The position numbers and the translations under genes are program-made. A stretch of DNA of 8,459 nt, from the NCBI GenBank assembly GCA_016183885.1, contig JACPDS010000013.1, forward strand, positions 1 to 8,459, in the 5' to 3' direction. The notes beneath the pieces were generated by a model. That model did no database searches, had not been told where the DNA came from, and worked only from the letters and a program-made list of their open reading frames with translations. Shown here one piece after another: positions 1 through 5,515 of the stretch. The DNA comes from Armatimonadota bacterium. Lineage in GTDB: Bacteria; Vulcanimicrobiota; JACPDS01. Numbering within the stretch: the first letter of the stretch is position 1; each line of letters starts with the position of its first letter.

Positions 1-1
1 A

Positions 2-451
2 GTGGCGGGTAATAAAATGGATGAGGCGATTACCCGTTTTATTCGCAAAAATTATAATTTAATGATTGGAGAACGCACGGCAGAAGATGTTAAAATTAAA
101 ATTGGTTCAGCTTATCCTCAAAATCCTCCAATCAGCATGGAAATCAAAGGAAGAGACTTAATTAACGGGCTCCCGAAAACCATTACTATTTCCTCTGAAG
201 AAATAAGAGAAGCATTAGACGAGCCTTTAGGAGCAATTATAGAGGCGGTAAAAAATGTCTTAGAAAAAACCCCGCCGGAATTATCAGCCGATATTATTGA
301 AAGAGGAATTGTTTTAACGGGCGGAGGAGCGCTTTTGCGGGGGTTAGACGAACTTCTCTCCCAGATTACCGGTATGCCGGCAAGAGTAGCTGAAGACCCT
401 ATTTCCTGTGTAGCCATTGGAACAGGAAAAGTGGAAATTCAAAAGCAATAA
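2..451 (+). CDS. mreB: Rod-shape-determining protein MreB, C-terminal 149 residues (5' end outside window)
   Basis: This is the C-terminal part of MreB, the bacterial actin homologue that polymerises under the cytoplasmic membrane and guides the elongation machinery for peptidoglycan. The frame is open at the left edge, and the GTG at position 2 is an internal Val codon, because the MreB motif V-A-G-N-K-M-D-E-A-I starts there; full-length MreB is about 335-350 residues. Visible family signatures are IRKNYNLMIGERTAEDVKIKIGSA (split here as IRKNYNLMIGER, then TAEDVKIKIGSA) at about residues 14-37, the segment around GRDLINGLPKTITI, and the nucleotide-binding loop IVLTGGGALLRGLDELL at about 103-119, followed by the usual DPISCVAIGTGK ending. 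Nothing looks damaged. G+C is clearly higher than in the following gene. A strong terminator follows 29 bases after the stop. MreB and its close paralogue Mbl cannot be told apart from this fragment. Confidence 0.96.
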   Translation: MAGNKMDEAITRFIRKNYNLMIGERTAEDVKIKIGSAYPQNPPISMEIKGRDLINGLPKTITISSEEIREALDEPLGAIIEAVKNVLEKTPPELSADIIERGIVLTGGGALLRGLDELLSQITGMPARVAEDPISCVAIGTGKVEIQKQ

Positions 452-479
452 CTTAAAAAATCATCAAGTAATTTTTATT

Positions 480-520
480 AAAAAGGCTCTAAAGAACTTA
501 TTTCTTTAAGCCTTTTTTTT
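480..520 (+). terminator. Intrinsic terminator after mreB
   Basis: The 9-base arm AAAAAGGCT (480-488) pairs perfectly with AGCCTTTTT (509-517). After one bulged C (489), TAAAGAA (490-496) pairs with TTCTTTA (502-508) around the loop CTTAT (497-501). The 3' arm runs directly into a T tract ending at 520. This is a textbook rho-independent terminator for mreB. The next start codon (530) is only nine bases beyond the T tract. Confidence 0.9.
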
Positions 521-529
521 AGATTAAAA

Positions 530-748
530 ATGAATAAAAATAAAAAAAAATATTTATTATTAATCTCTATTTTATTTTTAAATTTATTATTAATCTCTAT
601 TTTATTTTTAAATTTAAAATATTTTATTATAAAAAATTTTTCTTCAAATTATAATGGAAATTTAAAAATAAGAGAAGTTTCTTTTAATTTTAAAGAACTG
701 GTTTTAAAGAACTTATTTTTTACACCCCCGATGCCGAACCATTTTTGA
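530..748 (+). CDS. tamB: TamB-like protein, N-terminal fragment with membrane anchor
   Basis: This 72-residue frame begins with a basic stretch (MNKNKKK) followed by a hydrophobic helix at about residues 8-29, as in the uncleaved inner-membrane anchor of TamB/AsmA proteins. The segment L-K-I-R-E-V-S-F-N-F-K-E-L-V-L-K-N-L-F-F matches the start of the periplasmic part. The last eight residues (TPPMPNHF) are out-of-frame reading after the first T-run lesion; the -1 frame gives YTPDAEPFLKIKEARI, the expected continuation. The helix contains an exact 10-residue duplication (LLLISILFLN twice). No Shine-Dalgarno sequence precedes the ATG, and a terminator T tract ends nine bases upstream. No other standard start exists in this frame. 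Its TGA overlaps the TTG of the next piece (TTGA at 745-748), but reinitiation there would yield a protein with no export signal, so this is not a convincing separate gene. Confidence 0.7.
   Translation: MNKNKKKYLLLISILFLNLLLISILFLNLKYFIIKNFSSNYNGNLKIREVSFNFKELVLKNLFFTPPMPNHF
552..616 (+). repeat. Exact 30-bp tandem duplication within the TamB anchor
   Basis: Bases 552-586 equal bases 582-616 at all 35 compared positions, giving 2.2 copies of a 30-bp unit. The unit is a multiple of three and encodes LLLISILFLN twice, so the duplication lengthens the membrane helix without breaking the frame. The period fails at 551/581 and at 587/617. Confidence 0.95.
691..718 (+). repeat. Imperfect 14-bp tandem repeat beside the first frameshift
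   Basis: TAAAGAACTGGTTT (691-704) is followed directly by TAAAGAACTTATTT (705-718), with 12 of 14 bases identical. The second unit also occurs exactly at 490-503 within the mreB terminator stem-loop. The period of 14 is not a multiple of three, and the repeat abuts the T run where the tamB frame is lost. Confidence 0.8.
716..721 (+). other. Frameshift site 1 in tamB (one T missing from a T run)
   Basis: The upstream frame reads L-F-F-T-P-P-M-P-N-H-F-stop. With one more T in the run 716-721 it reads L-F-F-Y-T-P-D-A-E-P-F-L-K-I-K-E-A-R-I and continues for the whole next piece. The two frames are both open only from 694 to 748, so the shift must lie there, and the T run is the position that keeps the AsmA/TamB pattern best. 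Confidence 0.85.
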
Positions 749-3318
749 AAATTAAAGAAGCTAGAATAAAATTTAATTTATTTAAATTATTAAATAAATT
801 AAATTTTATTTCTTCTGTAGAGAAAATTTATTTAATAGAACCTTTCTTTTCTTTACTTAGAGAAAAAACCGGACAGTGGAATCTTTCAAAAATTAAGGAA
901 AAATCTAAAATAGTTCGAGCTGAAAAATTTAAATTCCCGGAATTAAAATTAAATATTAAAGACGGGAAATTAGTTATTGAAGATCATTTTTTAAGTAAAA
1001 TTAAATTTTATTTTAACCCAATTAACTTAAATGCCGATTTTCAAAATAACGGAGAATTTATTTTAGAAACTTTTTTAAATTCTTCTCCTCTAAAAATTCA
1101 GGGTTATTTTAACGCAAAATCAAAACAATTAAATTTAAATTTGAATATACCCGGACTAACTTTAAATTTTTTAAATTTAGCTTTTATGGATGACACTTTT
1201 ATAATAAAAAACGGCTATAGCGATTTAAATTTATTCTGCAAAATTCCTCTATCATCTATAGAAAATTTGGATTATCAGGGAGAACTTAATCTTAAGGGCG
1301 GGGAAGCTGTTTGTAAAAATATTATCGGAAAATTCAACAAAGTGAGCGGAAAAATTAAAATAGCCAACCAATATCTTTATTCTTCGCAATTAAAAGGAAT
1401 TTTTAACAAAATACCTTTTAAACTTTCTGGAGAACTCTATGATTTCACAATACCGCAGTTAAAATTAACTTTTATCTCTGATAAAATTAAATTAAATGTT
1501 TTAGAAAACTTCTTTCCGAAAAATTATAAATTAAAACTTGAAGGAATAGCCAAAGGCGAACTTAATTTAAAAGGAGGCTTAAATAATTTAAATTATAAAC
1601 TAATCCTTTTTTCAGATAATTTCAAAATCAATCAAAAAAAATATCAAGCCGGTTTTGTAAATTTAGAATTTTCAGGAAAAAATTACAAAATCAAGAAACT
1701 GCTTGGCAAAGATAAAAATTTTCTATTCTCAGCCGAAGGCTGGCTCTTCCCTTCTATAAAACATCCTGTAATTTTTCTTAAAGGAAAATTACAGGAAAAA
1801 ATTCTTTTTAAATTTGCAAACTCTGAAATTAACAACAAAATTAATTTTAACTGTTTTGGAAATTTACAATCCCCGATTATTTTAGGTTCATCTGATATCA
1901 GGGTAAATTTTTTAAAAATTAAACCTATCAGGAGTAATTTTATTTTTAATGACCAAAATCTTTTAATTGAAAATCTTAAAAATGATAATTTTTTAAGTTT
2001 TAGGGGCTTAATAGATCTTAGAAAAAATTTATTAAATTTAAATTTAAGCGCTTCTGATTATAATTTTGCTTTTAATTTTAATAAAATCAAAGCTTTTGGA
2101 TCATTATGGGGAGATGGCCAAATTACAGGCAATTTAAACAATCCATCGTTTCTTTTGCGAAATAAGGGAAATTTATCAATCAATAACTATAAATTAAATC
2201 TTAAAGATCTAAATCTAATCGGAAATCTTAAAACCGGGGCATATTGCTTTATGGACGGGGAATCTAAAACGGGAAGCTTCCAAATTAAAGGGCTCTTAAA
2301 TAAAAATTTAAAAAGTTTAGCTTTAATAAAATTAAATAATTTTAAATTAAACAATTTTTTTTCTGAAAAAATAATTCAAGGAGAAACAAATCTTGAAGCT
2401 TTAACTTTAATTAATAAAGATTATTTAAAACTATTCGGTCATTTGAATTTTAAGAAAAGTTTATTTTTAGGCATACCTGTTTGCGAAGCTGAATTAGAAC
2501 TAAAAAAATATAAAAGCCATCCGGCTTATCTATCTATTTCTCTTAAAAATAAAAATGATTTTCAAACTAATTTTCAGGGCAGCTATGAAAAAAATAATTT
2601 GGATTTTAAATTCAGATCAAATTTCTCAAATAATATATTTTTAAAATTAAAATTAAATAATTTTAATTTTAAAAATCTTAAAAATTTTTTAGGCTGGGAA
2701 AAATTTAAAGGAGACTTTTTCCTCTCGGGAAAAATTAACGGCTCAATAAAAAACCCCCGCATTTCAACTTATTTCAAAATACCGGAAGCTTATATTAACA
2801 ATGAGTTAATTAATCTAGACGGAGAATTTAATTATTTTTTCCCAAAATTAAATTTAACTAAATTTAATTTAAAGTTAAAAAATCAATTTTTAGGAATTAA
2901 TGGAATTTTAAATTTTAAAGGAAATTCAAATTTAAATGTTTTTACCGATAAAATAGAAATTGCTTCTTTAAGCAATTTAACTCCTTTAAAAAATTTAAAT
3001 TTAAGCGGCATTTTAAAAGGAAATCTACAGCTTTCAGGAATCCCGAAAGAGCCAAAATTAAGCGGAGAAGTTAATTTAAATAAACTTAATTTTAAAGGTC
3101 AGGAAATCGAATCTTTTGATTTAAAATTTATAGCTTCAAAAAAACAAAGTATTTTAAAAAATTTAGATTTAACAATCGGAAGCGAAAAAATCCAAGCGGA
3201 AGGAATTTATGATTATTTAAATGGTTTTAATTTAAAATTTTATACAAACAATCTCTCCTTGGAAAATATCCCCTTTCTTAAAAGAAAGTTAGAAAAGGCA
3301 ATTTTTCTATTTTATTAA
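745..3318 (+). CDS. tamB: TamB-like protein, central beta-helical fragment
   Basis: This 857-residue frame is the middle of the TamB-like protein. The TTG at 745 is only the first start-like codon in the frame; no ribosome binding site precedes it, and the homology continues upstream to about 716, so it is not a real start. Early on, the stretch L-L-R-E-K-T-G-Q-W-N-L at about residues 37-47 is the family's N-terminal motif (hydrophobic, Arg, then G-x-W-N-L). The rest is long alternating hydrophobic/polar beta-strand sequence with G-x-[LI]-x-x-P turns, for example GNLQSP, GNLNNP, GSIKNP and GIPKEP. In TamB this kind of sequence folds into a long groove that spans the periplasm. Asn, Lys, Leu, Ile and Phe dominate, with very low G+C. 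It ends with out-of-frame residues (about FLFY) after the second T-run lesion, before a TAA at 3316-3318. Confidence 0.8.
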   Translation: MKIKEARIKFNLFKLLNKLNFISSVEKIYLIEPFFSLLREKTGQWNLSKIKEKSKIVRAEKFKFPELKLNIKDGKLVIEDHFLSKIKFYFNPINLNADFQNNGEFILETFLNSSPLKIQGYFNAKSKQLNLNLNIPGLTLNFLNLAFMDDTFIIKNGYSDLNLFCKIPLSSIENLDYQGELNLKGGEAVCKNIIGKFNKVSGKIKIANQYLYSSQLKGIFNKIPFKLSGELYDFTIPQLKLTFISDKIKLNVLENFFPKNYKLKLEGIAKGELNLKGGLNNLNYKLILFSDNFKINQKKYQAGFVNLEFSGKNYKIKKLLGKDKNFLFSAEGWLFPSIKHPVIFLKGKLQEKILFKFANSEINNKINFNCFGNLQSPIILGSSDIRVNFLKIKPIRSNFIFNDQNLLIENLKNDNFLSFRGLIDLRKNLLNLNLSASDYNFAFNFNKIKAFGSLWGDGQITGNLNNPSFLLRNKGNLSINNYKLNLKDLNLIGNLKTGAYCFMDGESKTGSFQIKGLLNKNLKSLALIKLNNFKLNNFFSEKIIQGETNLEALTLINKDYLKLFGHLNFKKSLFLGIPVCEAELELKKYKSHPAYLSISLKNKNDFQTNFQGSYEKNNLDFKFRSNFSNNIFLKLKLNNFNFKNLKNFLGWEKFKGDFFLSGKINGSIKNPRISTYFKIPEAYINNELINLDGEFNYFFPKLNLTKFNLKLKNQFLGINGILNFKGNSNLNVFTDKIEIASLSNLTPLKNLNLSGILKGNLQLSGIPKEPKLSGEVNLNKLNFKGQEIESFDLKFIASKKQSILKNLDLTIGSEKIQAEGIYDYLNGFNLKFYTNNLSLENIPFLKRKLEKAIFLFY
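3302..3306 (+). other. Frameshift site 2 in tamB (one T missing from a T run)
   Basis: The upstream frame reads K-L-E-K-A-I-F-L-F-Y-stop. With one extra T in 3302-3306 it reads K-L-E-K-A-I-F-S-I-L-L-T-G-A-K-E-S-L-K-L-N-A-D-F and joins the downstream frame. The downstream frame is open from 3282 (a TAA sits at 3279-3281), so the shift lies in 3282-3318. It has the same direction and the same base as the first lesion. Confidence 0.85.
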
Positions 3319-3431
3319 CAGGCGCAAAAGAATCTCTTAAATTAAATGCCGATTTTCACTTTAATAAACTTAATTTAAAAGGGGAAGATTTCTCTAATTT
3401 CGACGCTAAAATATTTTATTTTAATAAAATA

Positions 3432-5432
3432 TTGAACCTTGATTTAGCTCTTAAAAATAATCCGGAAAATTATCAATTAGAAGGGAATATTTATTCGCCT
3501 CAAGGTTTTATCGGCCCTAACAATTGGTTTGAAAATTATAATTTAGAATATTTGTTAAATTTTAAAATTTCAGCGGGCAATTTGTCGGTAATTTCAAAAT
3601 TTCTTGATTTACCGTCTAAAAATATAAGCGGAAATTTAAATTTAAACTCGTCTTTTTATGGAACATTAAAAAAACCTCAATTTAAAGTGGAAGCTATTTT
3701 TGAAAATCTTAAGATAGAAAAAACTCGCTTAGCACTCTTGGAAAGCAATTTATCTTTTAAAGAGGGAGAATTATCTTTTGATAAGTTCATTATAAAAGAT
3801 AAAGATAATATTTCTCAAATTAAAGGAAATCTGGGAGAAGAAAATAACCTGGAAATAAACTTAAAAAATTTAAATTTAAATTTTCTGGAAGCCTTTCTTT
3901 ATAAAAAATTTTCCCTTAACGGGGAATTATCTTTAAATTTAAATTTAAAAGGGAATATTTTTAAACCCTTAATTGATTCTAAATTCCAAATTTTAAAAGG
4001 AGACTTCCAAGGTTTTAAATTTGATAGTTTTAAAGGTGAAATTCAAGGCAAAGACGGTTTTATTGTTTTAAATAATTGGAAAATTAAAAGAGGAAAACAT
4101 TTAGCGACAGGAGCGGGCAGAATCCCTTTGATTTGGAAAAAAGGCAAATATTTAAGCGCTTCGCCTTTAGATGTTAAAATCAATCTGGAAGAAGATGACC
4201 TGGATTTCTTTAATATTTTTGGAGATTTAATCCGTAAATCGAAAGGAAAGTTGTTCGGAGAATTAAAATTCTCCGGCCCTCTTACCCAAATTAATACTCA
4301 AGGAGAAATAAAAATAGATAATGCCGAAGCGCAATTTACTTCCCTGGATAATACTATAAAAAAATTAAATTTAAGCGCTGATTTAAACCAAAATATTTTA
4401 ACAATTAAAAAATTTGAAGGAGAATCGGAAGGAAAATTTAACTTAAATGGAAAAATTCTTTTAAGTTCGTCTTTAGCAAATAATTTAAATTTATCTTTAT
4501 CTTTAAAAAATTTTTTGATAATAAATCCTAAATACTTTCAAGGCAGATTAAACGGAGATATTTATTTAAAAGAAGATTTAAACAAATCAAATCTTTGGGG
4601 AACTTTAAAAATTTCCGACGGCAGTCTTAATTTATACAATTTCAAAAATAAAACTTCTCAAGAAATTAAAATTAGCAACAAAACTTTTTCTCCTGAATTA
4701 GCCTTAGATTTGCACTTGGAACGCGTCTGGATAAATAATCAAGCTTCTATTTTGCGGACATTTCTTAAAAGCAGCGGCGTATTAGAATTTCGAGGCCGTT
4801 TCCCTAACCCTACTTTACAGGGAAATCTGGATTTTTCCCAAGGCCAAATTATTTTTTACAACTCTAATTTTAAAGTAACCGATGGAAAAGCTTATTTTGA
4901 CGCTTCTAACAATTGGGATCCTAATATAGAAATAGATGCGGAAACTTCCATTTCCGGAAATAAAATTTATCTTGGCATTTCCGGGAATATTAATCGTCCC
5001 GTCTGGGAAGCTCATTCCGATCCTCCTTTAAGCAAACAAGAAATTACTCAATTACTGGCTGGAAAATTTATTCCTTTAATAGGACAAACGGGGGAGGAGA
5101 ATGTTTCCCAAAAAGAATTTTCTCAATATTTAATGGGAACATTGCAAATGAACCTTATCCAACCTTTTTTTAACGTTTTAGAACAAAATTTATCTTTTGG
5201 AGATCTTAGTTTTGAATATATTCTGCCGGGGTTTTGGAGTATTAAAATAGCTAAAGCTCTTGACAAAGACGATAAATTTTATTTAACTTATTCTAGAGTT
5301 TTTGGAATAAGCGGAGAAATTTATAAACTTTGGGGTTTAGAATATAAATTGCAAAGAAAAATGATTTTAAGAATTTCTCAAGATATAAAAAATAATTTTA
5401 TTTTTAGCATTCAATCGCATTATAATTTCTAA
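3432..5432 (+). CDS. tamB: TamB-like protein, C-terminal fragment with conserved TamB domain
   Basis: This frame encodes the C-terminal part of the TamB-like protein. The frame is open from 3282, and 3303-3431 reads as good TamB sequence (ILLTGAKESLKLNADF onward), so the TTG at 3432 (666 residues), which has no ribosome binding site, is only the first standard start codon and not a likely true start. Beta-strand repeats continue to about residue 415. The family's most conserved region follows: L-E-F-R-G-R-F-P-N-P at about 451-460, D-P-N-I-E-I-D-A-E-T at about 496-505, and G-N-I-N-R-P-V-W-E-A-H-S-D-P-P-L-S-K-Q-E-I-T-Q-L-L at about 518-542. The protein ends in Y-N-F, a typical aromatic end. This domain contacts the Omp85 partner in characterised TamB proteins. 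bamA begins 83 bases downstream with no convincing terminator between them. Confidence 0.88.
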   Translation: MNLDLALKNNPENYQLEGNIYSPQGFIGPNNWFENYNLEYLLNFKISAGNLSVISKFLDLPSKNISGNLNLNSSFYGTLKKPQFKVEAIFENLKIEKTRLALLESNLSFKEGELSFDKFIIKDKDNISQIKGNLGEENNLEINLKNLNLNFLEAFLYKKFSLNGELSLNLNLKGNIFKPLIDSKFQILKGDFQGFKFDSFKGEIQGKDGFIVLNNWKIKRGKHLATGAGRIPLIWKKGKYLSASPLDVKINLEEDDLDFFNIFGDLIRKSKGKLFGELKFSGPLTQINTQGEIKIDNAEAQFTSLDNTIKKLNLSADLNQNILTIKKFEGESEGKFNLNGKILLSSSLANNLNLSLSLKNFLIINPKYFQGRLNGDIYLKEDLNKSNLWGTLKISDGSLNLYNFKNKTSQEIKISNKTFSPELALDLHLERVWINNQASILRTFLKSSGVLEFRGRFPNPTLQGNLDFSQGQIIFYNSNFKVTDGKAYFDASNNWDPNIEIDAETSISGNKIYLGISGNINRPVWEAHSDPPLSKQEITQLLAGKFIPLIGQTGEENVSQKEFSQYLMGTLQMNLIQPFFNVLEQNLSFGDLSFEYILPGFWSIKIAKALDKDDKFYLTYSRVFGISGEIYKLWGLEYKLQRKMILRISQDIKNNFIFSIQSHYNF

Positions 5433-5506
5433 AATACTTATGCTTAAATTTATAATTTATAAAGGAATAACTTAAAAATTGTCGAAATTCGTTAAGTTTG
5501 TTTTTT

Positions 5507-5511
5507 GGAGG
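5507..5511 (+). promoter_or_regulatory. Ribosome binding site of bamA
   Basis: GGAGG precedes the ATG at 5516 by four bases (TTAA), which is on the short side. The next in-frame ATG (5558) would remove most of the signal peptide, so 5516 remains the best start. Confidence 0.8.
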
Positions 5512-5515
5512 TTAA

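Larger units (their letters stand above)
530..5432 (+). pseudogene. tamB: tamB-like gene in three reading-frame pieces (two single-T losses)
   Basis: Taken as a whole this is one TamB (DUF490/AsmA-like superfamily) gene: an inner-membrane-anchored, largely beta-stranded periplasmic protein that helps outer-membrane protein assembly and/or lipid transport. It has an N-terminal membrane anchor, then an AsmA-like start with the G-Q-W-N-L motif, then a very long run of alternating Leu/Asn/Lys/Phe strands with recurring G-x-[LI]-x-x-P turns, then the conserved C-terminal TamB domain with P-V-W-E-A-H-S-D-P-P-L-S-K-Q-E-I. The reading frame is broken twice. Each break is repaired by adding one T, at the T6 run 716-721 and the T5 run 3302-3306. 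The 4903 bases plus two equal 1634 codons plus a stop, a plausible length for TamB (E. coli 1259 residues). The internal pieces have no ribosome binding sites. I cannot tell sequence error from real mutation; the intact remainder shows that any decay is very recent. Confidence 0.85.

Noticed and set aside
118..417. Open reading frame on the - strand within mreB
   Set aside because: It lies opposite the conserved MreB coding sequence, has no recognisable domain or ribosome binding site, and is explained as a shadow.
2030..2050. Recurrent AAATTTAAATTTAA runs across tamB as a possible DNA repeat family
   Set aside because: They encode Leu-Asn-Leu beta-strand patterns with A/T-ending codons; codon bias and protein repetition explain them.
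3300..3307. Programmed -1 ribosomal frameshifting at the tamB breaks
   Set aside because: Neither A-UUU-UUU at site 1 nor A-AUU-UUU at site 2 is a good slippery heptamer for both tRNAs, no clear downstream stimulatory structure is seen, and two such events in one gene would leave very little product.
4815..5015. Open reading frame on the - strand within the tamB C-terminal part
   Set aside because: It is antisense to the most conserved part of TamB and has no family features of its own.
5451..5456. TATAAT as a -10 box for bamA
   Set aside because: No acceptable -35 hexamer lies 16-18 bases upstream, and TATAAT is expected by chance in such AT-rich sequence.
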